Positions 25,721 to 34,447 of a DNA stretch of 64,000 nt are shown in pieces; position 1 is the stretch's first letter, and the number at the start of each line of letters is the position of its first letter. The translations under genes were made by a program, and so were the position numbers. This DNA is from Roseobacter sinensis (GTDB lineage Bacteria > Pseudomonadota > Alphaproteobacteria > Rhodobacterales > Rhodobacteraceae). A model generated the notes under the pieces. It ran no database searches and had not been told where the DNA came from. It saw nothing but the letters and a program-made list of their open reading frames with translations. The DNA lies in NCBI RefSeq assembly GCF_025755255.1, contig NZ_JALIEB010000010.1, positions 110,902 to 174,901 of the forward strand. Direction: 5' to 3'.

Positions 25721-26248
25721 TCACGCAGAGGGCGTCTCGGCCAACCCGGGCCAGACGTTGCGGAGAAAGACGGTCAGATCGTTTGGCGCAAGGTCGATCC
25801 GATGCGGAAACGGCAAGGTGCTGACAAAGCCGCGGTGGTGGGTGGCGTGATTGACGAGATGCTGCAGGATATCCCAGCGCGTCATTGCGCGTGAGCCGCC
25901 GCCGATGAAATCAAAGCGGATGACTTGGGCCAGGTCCGCGGCGCTCCACTGTTCGGCAAGATCCACATAATGGGTGTTCATCGCGCGCAGGCGCTGCGCA
26001 ACGTCGCGAAATGCAAGGGGTGCCGCGCGGGAGCGGGCCTGGTGCGGGTGCACCCGTCCCTCGAGAGGCGCACGGAAGATCTCTGCCACCACAAGGATGT
26101 GATCGAAGGTGCCCGAGATGCTGCCGAAGAGCGTATCGCATGGGGCCATCAGGACATCTTCTGCCAGCTGCTCCGCGTTCATCAGCATGACGTCATCCGC
26201 CTAGGCCATCTAGGCGACCATGCGGTGGAGGTGCGAAAGCTGGGGCAT
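25721..26248 (-). pseudogene. DinB family protein interrupted by two in-frame TAG codons
   Basis: The natural start appears to be the ATG ending at 26248, with AAGGA upstream, giving MPQLSHLHRMVA-stop-MA-stop-ADDVMLMNAEQL in a single continuous frame. The rest (FFD-type GSISGTFDHILVVAEIF and WDILQHLVNHATHHRG) is a normal DinB four-helix bundle with its three metal histidines. In DinB proteins the N-terminal helix usually carries tryptophans (xYNxWAN), so both TAG codons (26210-26212, 26201-26203) most likely replace TGG. Translation could restart at the ATGs near 26188, giving 155 residues without helix 1. DinB proteins are putative thiol-dependent metalloenzymes. Sequencing error is an alternative. 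Confidence 0.72.
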
Positions 26249-26328
26249 CTGGCAGATTCCTTGACTGTCTTCGGTGTGGTCTCATCAATTGCTCCGAGCG
26301 CGGTTTTAATTGCTCTCGGAGCAATGTC

Positions 26329-26882
26329 GTGAGCACGTCCTACGCCCGCATCGCCAACCGGATCGCAGCGCAGATCGCGACGGGTGAGCTGCCCGTTGGC
26401 ACGCGGCTGCCACCACAGCGTGTTTTCGCGCATGAGATGGGCATCGCTGCGTCGACCGCCAGTCGCCTCTACGAACGTTGCGCAGGCGCGGTTTGGTGTC
26501 GGGCGAGGTTGGGCGCGGCACCTATGTGACCAATCGTTTTGCGCCGCTCGATCCGGCGCTTCAGGAGCCGTCGCGCGCCGGCATTGATCTCGAAATCATG
26601 TTTCGGCTCGGTGCCGGGGCCTGCGGCCAGATCGCGCGGTCGACGGCGCAGTTCTTCAAGTCGAACCTCGCCGAGGCGGCGCTCGCACCAGCCTCGGTCA
26701 AGCCCGGTGCTGCGGCGCCGATCTTCGCGCGGGTCATGGGGCGCGAGGCTTCGACCCCGTCGCCGGAGGCGCTTCTGCTCTCGGGCAACGGAAAGCAGGC
26801 GATCTCGGCCTGTCTGACCGCGCTGGCCCCACCGAAAGTTCCTGTCAACGGGTCTCGCGCCGCTTCTCGCGATGCGCCGTGA
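26329..26882 (+). pseudogene. MocR-type (GntR-aminotransferase) regulator, frameshifted and truncated
   Basis: The first frame encodes the GntR winged helix (YARIANRIAAQIATGELPVG, LPPQRVFAHEMGIAASTASRLYE). One base is missing near 26477, after which the sequence continues in another frame as LRRRGLVSGEVGRGTYVTNRF and the beginning of an aminotransferase-like domain (LLLSGNGKQAISACLTALAPP). Homology stops at about 26838, where the 3' end of the convergent GGDEF-EAL gene begins. About 300 residues of the aminotransferase-like domain are absent, so this is not just a sequencing slip. Confidence 0.75.
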
Positions 26883-29457
26883 ACGATGCCACCTGTCCGG
26901 AACGCATGCCACAGGCCGCTTGCGCAAATGTCCGAAGCTCTTCGAAGTCCATCGGCCGGGCAAAGTAGAAGCCCTGCAGGGTGTCGCAGCCGAGATCGGC
27001 CATGATCGCGGCATGTTCCGCCGTCTCGACGCCCTCGGCTGTGACGGAAATGCCAAGTGCCTTACCCATCTCGATCATGTTGCGCACCAGCGCCCGTGCT
27101 GTCGGATCGGTGTCGACCGGTTGCACCAGCATCCGGTCGAGTTTCATCACATGCGGATGCAGGTGTTTCAGGCCGATCACCGAGGCATGGCCCGAGCCGA
27201 AATCGTCAACCTCGATCTGAAAACCCTGGCGGCGCAGGCTGTCGATGCGATCGACGAAGTTGCCGTCCTGCTCTTCCACCAGTACGCTTTCGAGCACTTC
27301 GACGGCGATGCGCGTGTCGCCGATGTCGTAGGCCTCCGCGATGTCTTCGATCCGGGTGTTCGCGATCTGATGAACGTCCATGTTGAACGCAATCTTGGGG
27401 ATGAAGAGATCCTCGGCATTCAGTTTACGCACCGCCTCGAGCCCGGAGCGAAAGATCTGACGGTCGATCTCCGGTGTCAGGCGGAGCTGGTTCGCAACGC
27501 GCAGGAACTGTGACGGAACGAGCAGGCCGCGTGTGGGGTGATGCCACCGGGCAAGGGCTTCGATCCCGACCAGCTCTTCGGTCCGGGCATCGAACTGGGG
27601 CTGGAAGAAGGGCTGAAACTCGCGCCCCTTCAGACCGATTTCGATCTCCGCCGAGAGCAGGCGCTTTTCGTTGACGATGCTGTGTAGTTGCGGCGTGTAG
27701 ACGGTGGTGGTGTTCCGCCCAAGCTCCTTGGCCGTGTAGAGTGCGGAATCGGCGCTTTTCAGAAGGTCGGAGTTCTCGATCAGCCCGCCGATGGCAGAGG
27801 CGACACCGAAGCTGGCACCGACCCTGCAAATCTTGCCTTCGAAGTTCATCTCTTCACGGATCCGCGCCAGCAGCCGCTCCGAGAGCTGCGTGGCATCGGA
27901 TGAGGCGCTGCCGCGGGCGAGCAGGATCACAAACTCATCACCGCCAACCCGTACCGCAACATCGCCGGGCCGGATCCCCATCCGCAGAATCGTTCCGACC
28001 TGCTGAAGAACGTAGTCCCCCGCGCTGTGCCCAAGGGTGTCGTTCACATTCTTGAAGTGATCGAGGTCGATCCGGATGAGTGTCCGGGGCGGATCGGCAT
28101 TTGTCACCTCGGTCTCGAGGATATCGTCGAGAAAGCGGCGGTTCGGCAGCCCGGTGAGCGCATCCTGAAGCGATTGCCGCTCAGTGGCCGCTTTGGCCTC
28201 GGCGAGCTTGGCCTGCGCTTCCTTGGCGCTGGTGATATCGGTGGCAATGGCGGCAAACCGGCGCCCGGACTTCTTTGACGTATCAAGCGGCGAGATACCG
28301 AGGCTGATCCAATAGGTCGTCCCGTCCTTGCGGTAGTTCAGGATTTCGGCCTGAACCGGCCGGCCCGCTTCGAGCGCGCGTCTGATGACCTGCCGCGTTT
28401 GCGGATCGGTGTTGGGGCCGTGCAGAAGCTCTTTGGGTGTCTTTCCCACGGCCTCTTCTTGGGAATAGCCGGTCAGCTTGGTAAAGGCCTGGTTCACCCA
28501 TTGGATGCGTTCACTCGAATCCGTGACGGAGATGCTTTCGCGCGCCAGCTCGGCGATCTGCGCCAGTTCGGCCAGCTCATCCTGCTGAATGGCAAGAACC
28601 CTTCGGGAGCGCTCCAACTCCTGGTGCGGGCGCACGATGGCGCGCATGCCGGACGCGGCCATGAGGCTGAAGGGCAGGATCAATGCCAGGAGCGCCACGC
28701 CGATCCCTGTCAATACCAGAGTGCGCCCAACTGTCTGGATTTCCTGGGCGTCGGTGTCGACGATGAGGTGGAAATCGGCCCCCGGCATGGGCGTCGATAC
28801 GCTGGGGCCTGCACCGCCGTGCCACTCCTCCCAAAAACTGTTCTGGAACGTCGTCGCGATGATTGTCTGGGGCGCGTCTGCGCCTGCTCTCAACACATGG
28901 GTGAGATCGAGCCGGCGCTCGAAGGCCAGCAGCCCCTCGACCAGGCCGTGCGAAAGGATCGGGATGGTGATCAGGAACTGCGCCTCGTAGGTATTGCCCG
29001 TGGGGCGGTAGGAGATGCGCGGCGCAGCCGGCGCGCGGCCCTCCAGCATCGCGGCCATGCCTTCAAGCGCCTCGACCGGCAGGAACGGCGAGGAGCTGCC
29101 GTCTTGACGGGCGGCGAGGATGACCTGACCGCTTGTATCGATCAGCCGCACGTTGGTTGCATCCGGCAACCGCAGAAGAGCGCTTTGCGCCTGCCCCGGG
29201 CGACTGTCGGACCCCTTGAGGTAACTGATGATTTCCGTCGAGCGCGCAATGAACTCGCCATCGTTGAGCAGGTTGTCAAGGATGCTGGCGATAACACTGG
29301 CTTTCGTCTCGAGATGTGCGCGCTTGGCGTCCTGTTGCATCTGATGCAGGGCCGGCGCAGAGGCAAACCATATGGCCGCGGCAACAGACATGATCGAGAA
29401 CATGTACCCGATCAGGGTCAGTTTCAGGAAGCGGCCGGTGAAGCTGATCTGCTGCAT
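26845..29457 (-). CDS. PAS-GGDEF-EAL sensor protein (cyclic-di-GMP turnover)
   Basis: The start is the ATG ending at 29457 (MQQISFTGRFLKLTLIGYMF); an upstream extension reads as non-coding. The 870-residue protein has an N-terminal helix, a periplasmic sensor of about 200 residues, a second helix near 245-270, and a PAS domain (ISVTDSSERIQWVNQAFTKLTGYS). The diguanylate cyclase domain keeps GGDEF (RVGGDEFVILLA) and DALTGLPNRRFL. The phosphodiesterase domain keeps EAL (VGIEALARWHHP), FNMDVHQ, DDFGSGHAS and TAEGVET. Both catalytic motifs are intact, so the direction of net c-di-GMP turnover cannot be read. It is convergent with the MocR remnant and overlaps its degraded end. Confidence 0.92.
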   Translation of the reverse strand: MQQISFTGRFLKLTLIGYMFSIMSVAAAIWFASAPALHQMQQDAKRAHLETKASVIASILDNLLNDGEFIARSTEIISYLKGSDSRPGQAQSALLRLPDATNVRLIDTSGQVILAARQDGSSSPFLPVEALEGMAAMLEGRAPAAPRISYRPTGNTYEAQFLITIPILSHGLVEGLLAFERRLDLTHVLRAGADAPQTIIATTFQNSFWEEWHGGAGPSVSTPMPGADFHLIVDTDAQEIQTVGRTLVLTGIGVALLALILPFSLMAASGMRAIVRPHQELERSRRVLAIQQDELAELAQIAELARESISVTDSSERIQWVNQAFTKLTGYSQEEAVGKTPKELLHGPNTDPQTRQVIRRALEAGRPVQAEILNYRKDGTTYWISLGISPLDTSKKSGRRFAAIATDITSAKEAQAKLAEAKAATERQSLQDALTGLPNRRFLDDILETEVTNADPPRTLIRIDLDHFKNVNDTLGHSAGDYVLQQVGTILRMGIRPGDVAVRVGGDEFVILLARGSASSDATQLSERLLARIREEMNFEGKICRVGASFGVASAIGGLIENSDLLKSADSALYTAKELGRNTTTVYTPQLHSIVNEKRLLSAEIEIGLKGREFQPFFQPQFDARTEELVGIEALARWHHPTRGLLVPSQFLRVANQLRLTPEIDRQIFRSGLEAVRKLNAEDLFIPKIAFNMDVHQIANTRIEDIAEAYDIGDTRIAVEVLESVLVEEQDGNFVDRIDSLRRQGFQIEVDDFGSGHASVIGLKHLHPHVMKLDRMLVQPVDTDPTARALVRNMIEMGKALGISVTAEGVETAEHAAIMADLGCDTLQGFYFARPMDFEELRTFAQAACGMRSGQVASFTAHREKRRETR

Positions 29458-30062
29458 GCGGCAGGTCTCAACCGACAACGCACTGCGAGAGCGCTGGCAC
29501 GAGACCCGTATTGTGGGGCTGGACAGAGTTTGGTCGACCGCGGTGTGGGGTGGGTTTGAGGGACAGGTGTGCCGTGACACCCTGATGTCCTGATAGCCGA
29601 CTGCGGCGCGCTCTCTTGCTGCTGTCACGCTGTGACAGCCCGATGCGGTTCCCGCATCCATGGAGCGCGCCTCGCCTGTGCACCTGTACCCTCAAACTCC
29701 TGACCAACGACGTATAACGACTGACCTTCGGGCTAGCAGCCGGCGGTTAATGCGCTGTAAAGTGCGGATGCCGCGAGGCCGGCCAGGCGATGCGGCATTG
29801 GATGTGTCACTGGGCGTGCTTGCTCTCTGACCCTGTCGTGACCTCGACCGGGACGAACCTCGGAAAGCATGGCAGTAGCTGACGGATCGGCGTTTCTTCT
29901 CAGCATGTTAGCGGGGCTGTCATGCGGTGGAACGAAGAGGGCTGAGACCAGCCGTTGGCCGGGAAAGACCTCTCTGTCAGCGCTGGAAAAGCCCAACAAA
30001 AGCCCTCTCTGTTAAGTCAATTTGAGGTTATTTCTCTGGCGCAGCGGATGTGGGAGCGACAC
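29458..30062. other. Intergenic region of about 600 bases, no convincing gene
   Basis: Open frames here have no family resemblance and lack ribosome sites; the longest leftward one ends MPHRLAGLAASALYSALTAGC. The region upstream of the GGDEF-EAL start contains a perfect palindrome at 29621-29639. The part next to the Hsp70-like gene end (29985-30062) is locally AT-richer. I found no RNA gene. Confidence 0.5.
29621..29639. promoter_or_regulatory. Perfect palindrome upstream of the GGDEF-EAL gene
   Basis: GCTGTCAC-GCT-GTGACAGC: 8-bp arms around a 3-base centre, about 165 bases upstream of the start codon at 29457. The symmetry and length suit a dimeric regulator; a cruciform or RNA hairpin is also possible. 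The cognate factor is unknown. Confidence 0.45.
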
Positions 30063-31328
30063 TTACGTGGCGGCCGCACGGTCCCGGGCGTGAGCGGCGT
30101 GCGCGAGGCCATCCACAACTGCGGTGAAGGCTTCGGCACGGGCAATCCGCGCCTGCGGGCACCGCAACGCGACAACATCCGAGACCAGAGACATCAGGCT
30201 CGAGCCCCCGACGAGCGTCACCTGATGCACGTCAGCGCCCTCGATGCCTGCACGGGTCAGGGTGGTGGCGACGGCCTCTGAGAGTTTGTGCTTGTGAACC
30301 GTTAGCGCCGCATCCACGGATGGGCGCGTTGCCGCGATGTCAAGACCTGTTTCGACGATCCTCAAGTCGATGACCGCTTCGCCTTCAGCGCCATTGACCG
30401 CGATCTTGCCCGCTTCCACGGCAAAGGCGATGTCGTGCCCCAGCTCCTGTTCAAGCACCTGTGCCAGCCGGCCCAGCCGATCGGGCTGTGTCGACAGGCG
30501 GAGCATGCGGGCCACCATCCGGCGCGTCTCTGGCGTGTAGAGGAAAGGGATCTTGGCCCAGGTGGCAAGATCGGCAAAGGGCGCGATGGGCACGGGAAGC
30601 AGCCCATCGCCCATCTCGCGGCGCAGCTGCGTGCCCAGGCCGAGGCAGGGCATGGCATGCGACATCGAGATCGCATGGTCGAAATCTGTACCCCCCAGCC
30701 GCAGCCCGTGGCTGGCGAGCACGACCGGGCCGGCTGCCGATTGTTGCACCACGGTGAAATCCGACGTCCCGCCGCCGATATCAACCACGAGCTCAATGTC
30801 AGCCTCTTTCCGGGCCTGCGCGGTTGTCAGGGCGGCCGCTTCGGGTTCGGCAAGAAAGGAAACCTCGGCAAAGCCGGCGGCGTGGTAGCTGGCGCGCAGA
30901 TCGTCCTCGGCCTGCGCTTCCTTGTCATCGCTGACCGCATGGAAATGCACCGGCCGGCCGGAGAGAACATGCGTGAAACGCTGCCCCGTATGATCCTCGG
31001 CCGCGCGCCGCAGCCGTTCGAGGAAGGCTGCCGTGATCTCCAGCAGGCTCCGGCGACGGCCCGAGATCAGCCGCTGCTCGTGAAAGAGAGGCAACCCGAG
31101 CACGGATTTGAGCGCGCGCATGAAGCGGCCGTCCTCGCCTGCGATCAGCGCCTCTATCGCGGCGGTCCCGATCTGCATCGGGCCGTCCTCCGCTGGAAAG
31201 AAGACCGCCGTAGGCAGCGTGGGCTGCCCGTCCTCGATAGGGATGCGGTGCACGGCACCGGCATGCATCAGGGCTGCCGCCGAGTTTGACGTTCCAAAGT
31301 CGATGGCGAGTGTTTGTCCCTGGGGCAT
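30063..31328 (-). CDS. Hsp70-like ATPase without substrate-binding domain (YegD-like)
   Basis: A 421-residue actin-fold ATPase. It has phosphate 1 (LAIDFGTSNSAAAL), the LPTAVFF strand, phosphate 2 (VVDIGGGTSDFTVV), LGGTDFDHAI, and the adenosine motif (VTLVGGSSLMSLV). It ends soon after, so the canonical Hsp70 beta-sandwich and lid are missing. This is the YegD architecture, a poorly characterised Hsp70 branch. It starts 6 bases after a GntR/UTRA regulator, so the two form an operon; why a chaperone-like ATPase is paired with a metabolite-sensing regulator is unknown. Confidence 0.85.
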   Translation of the reverse strand: MPQGQTLAIDFGTSNSAAALMHAGAVHRIPIEDGQPTLPTAVFFPAEDGPMQIGTAAIEALIAGEDGRFMRALKSVLGLPLFHEQRLISGRRRSLLEITAAFLERLRRAAEDHTGQRFTHVLSGRPVHFHAVSDDKEAQAEDDLRASYHAAGFAEVSFLAEPEAAALTTAQARKEADIELVVDIGGGTSDFTVVQQSAAGPVVLASHGLRLGGTDFDHAISMSHAMPCLGLGTQLRREMGDGLLPVPIAPFADLATWAKIPFLYTPETRRMVARMLRLSTQPDRLGRLAQVLEQELGHDIAFAVEAGKIAVNGAEGEAVIDLRIVETGLDIAATRPSVDAALTVHKHKLSEAVATTLTRAGIEGADVHQVTLVGGSSLMSLVSDVVALRCPQARIARAEAFTAVVDGLAHAAHARDRAAAT

Positions 31329-31334
31329 GTCCTG

Positions 31335-32078
31335 TCAGCTCCGTTGAAAGACCAGTTCCACACCGGTCAGCGGCCAGATCCCCTGGGTGAGTTCGATCCG
31401 CCGGCCGTTGCGGGCCGTATTGTACGCCTCAACTGCAATCAGCGGAGTGCTGGGTGACAGTTCCAGGGCCGCGGCAGTCTCGGCTGTGGCGAAGGCGCCG
31501 GAAATCCGGGTCTCGGTGCGCTGCCAGTCAGCCTGGCCATGCGCGGCAAAGACGTCCTGCACAGATTGGGCGGGAGCGTAGGCCGCGTCGAACCTGTCGA
31601 AAATGTCGGCTGGAAAGAATTTGTCGCTGAGGTAGATCGGAACCCCCTTGTGCAGCCGCAAGCGGGTCAGGTGCCAGACCTTGGCATCGGGGGCGATCTC
31701 GAGATGTTCTGCGGTCGCCGCATCGGGCGGTCCCTTGGCCAGCGACAGCGTCCGGGTCTCCATGGCGCGGGCGTCTGCGGTGCGCGCCGGGAGCTGCTGC
31801 CCGCTGTCGTCCACCTGCCAGCGGGTCAGCGGCTGGCGCACGTAGACCCCGGCGCCCTTGCGAGCTTGCAGATGCCCCTCCTGTTGCAGCCTGCGCAGAG
31901 CCCGGCGGAGGGTCACCCGGCTGACATCGAATGTTCGGGCCAGGGAGATTTCGCCGGGCAAGCGCTGTCCGGGGGACAACGCGCCGGTCTCGCAGGCGTG
32001 CAGCAACCGGTCGTAGATCTGCAACCAGATCGGACGGGTGCGCCGGGGCGCGTAGGCGCCTTGGGCAATAGGATGCAA
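31335..32078 (-). CDS. GntR family transcriptional regulator, UTRA (HutC) subfamily
   Basis: A 247-residue protein. The winged helix spans about 18-85 (IWLQIYDRLLHACETGALSPG, LPGEISLARTFDVSRVTLRRAL). The C-terminal UTRA ligand domain is recognisable by VWHLTRLRLHKGVPIYLSDKFFP and the ending YNTARNGRRIELTQGIWP. It heads a two-gene unit with the Hsp70-like ATPase and diverges from imuA, with about 255 bases between starts. The effector is unknown. Confidence 0.87.
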   Translation of the reverse strand: MHPIAQGAYAPRRTRPIWLQIYDRLLHACETGALSPGQRLPGEISLARTFDVSRVTLRRALRRLQQEGHLQARKGAGVYVRQPLTRWQVDDSGQQLPARTADARAMETRTLSLAKGPPDAATAEHLEIAPDAKVWHLTRLRLHKGVPIYLSDKFFPADIFDRFDAAYAPAQSVQDVFAAHGQADWQRTETRISGAFATAETAAALELSPSTPLIAVEAYNTARNGRRIELTQGIWPLTGVELVFQRS

Positions 32079-32294
32079 GGACGCGTCGGGAGGGGGCGCG
32101 GTAATGGCAGCAGGCCCAATGCTTCGAAACGAGTGAGGATGAAGATATCAAAATCTGTATGTACAGATTTGATGAAAATGAAAACCCGCGGATGCCCAAG
32201 GTGGAGCGCAATCGGGTGGCGCACGTCGATGTCGGGACGGGGAGGTTGCCATGAAGAGCGCGATATCGGTGGAAAAGCCGCGCCGAATCGAGTA

Positions 32295-32309
32295 GAACAT
32301 AAAAAGAAC
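32295..32309. promoter_or_regulatory. LexA (SOS) box upstream of imuA
   Basis: GAAC-ATAAAAA-GAAC matches exactly the alphaproteobacterial LexA direct repeat (GTTC-N7-GTTC on the other strand). It ends 25 bases before the imuA start and overlaps an AT-rich stretch likely to be the promoter. It predicts SOS induction of the imuA-imuB-dnaE2 block. I saw no second such box before dnaE2. Confidence 0.85.
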
Positions 32310-32334
32310 ATTTACGAAGGTCATTATGTGACGC

Positions 32335-33012
32335 ATGTCCGCCCCTCTTTCCATAAAACGCCTTCAGGGGATGAAACGGCAGGCCGAGATACAGCAGGTC
32401 GCATTGTCGGAGGTGTTTTCCCAAACCGTGACCGATGCGGGCGCAATCGGCTTTGTTCTCTCGCGGCTGCCCAAGACGTCCGCCCCCATCCTCTGGGTGC
32501 AGGACCGTCTCTCCTGCAAGGAAGCCGGGCAGCCTTACCTGCCCGGGCTGGGGGTGCATCCGCCGGTCATCTGGGTCAATGTCGGCCGTCCCGCCGATGT
32601 GCTCTGGTCGATGGAGGAAGGGCTGCGGTGCACTGCGCTCTCGGCCGTGATCGGCGAGGTCTGGGGCGCCCCGCCCGCGCTCGACTTCACGGCAACCAAG
32701 CGGCTGGCGCTGCGGGCCGAGGCGGCGGGTGTCGCCTGCTGGCTGATCCGGCGCGCAGCCGCGCCTGGGCTCAGTGCTGCGCGGGAGCGCTGGCGCGTCG
32801 CCTCGCTGCCCTCCGCGGCACATCCGCACGATCCGCAGGCGCCGGGCGCGCCCTGTTGGCAGGCGGAGCTTTTCAAATCCCGCAGCAGAAAGCCCGGATC
32901 CTGGGCTGTCACCCATGACCGCGCGTCGGATCGTATCGATATCCTTCCCCCAGTTCGCGATGGAGCGCTGGCAGAAGGCAATGGCGCGCATCGGCAACGC
33001 GCCCAGCGATGA
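32335..33012 (+). CDS. imuA: ImuA, SOS mutasome accessory protein
   Basis: A 225-residue RecA/SulA-like protein of the ImuA family. Typical blocks are VFSQTVTDAGAIGFVLSRLPK, PILWVQDRLSCKEAGQPYLPGL, HPPVIWVNVGRPADVLWSMEEGLRC and VIGEVWGAPPALDFTATKRLALRAE. ImuA acts with ImuB and DnaE2 in damage-induced mutagenic translesion synthesis. The LexA box just upstream fits SOS control. The C-terminal part overlaps the first 98 bases of imuB in another frame. Confidence 0.85.
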   Translation: MSAPLSIKRLQGMKRQAEIQQVALSEVFSQTVTDAGAIGFVLSRLPKTSAPILWVQDRLSCKEAGQPYLPGLGVHPPVIWVNVGRPADVLWSMEEGLRCTALSAVIGEVWGAPPALDFTATKRLALRAEAAGVACWLIRRAAAPGLSAARERWRVASLPSAAHPHDPQAPGAPCWQAELFKSRSRKPGSWAVTHDRASDRIDILPPVRDGALAEGNGAHRQRAQR

Positions 33013-34447
33013 TCTGCCCGTGGCCCTCGTGGCCGAAGGCCCGCACGGGCAGGTGATCCATGCCACCAACCGTGCGGCGCGTCTGGCCGGCATCGCCATT
33101 GGCGCGCGTGTGGTCGACATGCGTGCGGTCTGCCCGACGCTGCAGGTGGAGTACGCCGATCTCGCCGGGGATGCCCGCGCGCTTGGTCGCCTGGCGCTCT
33201 GGGCGCGGCGCTGGTGCCCCTGGACGGTGGTGGATGGGGCCGATGGGCTCATTCTGGACACCACGGGCAGCGATCACCTGTTGGGGGGCGAGGCCGCAAT
33301 GCTGGTAGAGATGGAGACGCGCCTGTCGTTGCTGGGGCTGACCGCGCGGCTCGCTGTCGCCCCCACATGGGGGGCCGCCTGGGCGCTTGCGCGGTATGGG
33401 CCGGTGCGCGCAATCTGCACTGAAGAGACGCGCGCGGCGGATTTGCACCCTTTGCCTGTTGCTGCGCTTCGGCTGGAGGCGGAGACTGTCTTGCTGCTGG
33501 GTCGCTTGGGATTGAAGACCATCGGGCAACTGTCTGAAGTCCCAAGACTTTCTCTGACGCGCCGGTTCGCCCGCAGCACGCTGGAGGCGAACCCGCTTCT
33601 GCGGCTCGATCAGGCCATGGGGCGTCTTGCCGAGCCGGTGGCCAGCCAGGAGGCGCGCCCCAGGATCATCGCGCAGGCGAAACTGCCCGAGCCCATCATG
33701 GACCCGACGGCCTATCTGCCGCAGCTCGGCGAAGAGGTCTGTGCGCAGCTGGAGCGGGAGGGCGCGGGCTGTCGTCGCCTCACGCTTGTGGTCTACCGCA
33801 CGGATGGCGAGATCAGCCGGCTTAAGGTGGCCACGGCGGCCCCGAGCCGCGCGCCCGCCCATCTTTGCCGTCTCTTCGATGACCGGCTGGAGCGTCTGGA
33901 CCCGGGCTTCGGCTTCGATCTGATCACGCTCGAAGCCGGGATGATCGAGCCGGTTAAGACAGTGCAAGCGCAGCTGGGTGGGGGGAGCGACGGAGGGGTA
34001 CCGCTCTCGCATCTGATCGACCGCCTGACCGCGCGGCTTGGCCCGCGGGCCGTCAAGACCCCGGTGCTGAAGGAAAGCCATATGCCGGAGCGGGCCGCGC
34101 AGTGGGCTCCTGCGATGGCAGGAGCAGGGGCAGATCCGCTGACGCCGGCACAAGAACGCCCTCTCCGCCTGCTGGATCCGCCCGAGGAGATTCGCGTGCT
34201 CTATGCGGTGCCCGAAGGGCCACCCGCGCAATTCATCTGGCGGCGCCAGACCCACCGGGTGGTGCGCTATGCCGGGCCGGAACGCATCGCGCCGGAATGG
34301 TGGTCCGACCGGCCCGGCACGCGCCTGCGCGACTACTTCCGGATCGAGGATCAGGCGGGCTGCCGCTATTGGCTCTACCGCGAAGGGCTGCATGAGGATG
34401 GGCGCGGGGGAGACCCGCGGTGGTTTGTGCACGGGTGTTTTGCATGA
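32915..34447 (+). CDS. imuB: ImuB, Y-family-like mutasome protein
   Basis: The start is the ATG at 32915 (MTARRIVSISFPQFAMERW), inside the 3' end of imuA. The 510-residue product has the Y-family palm/finger layout, but the first catalytic acidic motif (usually hxDhDxF) is SISFPQFAM, lacking the acidic residues. This agrees with ImuB being a non-catalytic, clamp-binding scaffold. Other blocks are LFTRATRL-type ATNRAARLAGI, GADGLILDTTGSDHLLGGE and LGLKTIGQLSEVPR (HhH). The C-terminal region ends RDYFRIEDQAGCRYWLYREG. It bridges ImuA and the DnaE2 polymerase. Confidence 0.88.
   Translation: MTARRIVSISFPQFAMERWQKAMARIGNAPSDDLPVALVAEGPHGQVIHATNRAARLAGIAIGARVVDMRAVCPTLQVEYADLAGDARALGRLALWARRWCPWTVVDGADGLILDTTGSDHLLGGEAAMLVEMETRLSLLGLTARLAVAPTWGAAWALARYGPVRAICTEETRAADLHPLPVAALRLEAETVLLLGRLGLKTIGQLSEVPRLSLTRRFARSTLEANPLLRLDQAMGRLAEPVASQEARPRIIAQAKLPEPIMDPTAYLPQLGEEVCAQLEREGAGCRRLTLVVYRTDGEISRLKVATAAPSRAPAHLCRLFDDRLERLDPGFGFDLITLEAGMIEPVKTVQAQLGGGSDGGVPLSHLIDRLTARLGPRAVKTPVLKESHMPERAAQWAPAMAGAGADPLTPAQERPLRLLDPPEEIRVLYAVPEGPPAQFIWRRQTHRVVRYAGPERIAPEWWSDRPGTRLRDYFRIEDQAGCRYWLYREGLHEDGRGGDPRWFVHGCFA

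Noticed and set aside
29733..30281. Short open frames between the GGDEF-EAL and Hsp70-like genes
   Set aside because: No ribosome sites, no recognisable families, and the two strands contradict each other.
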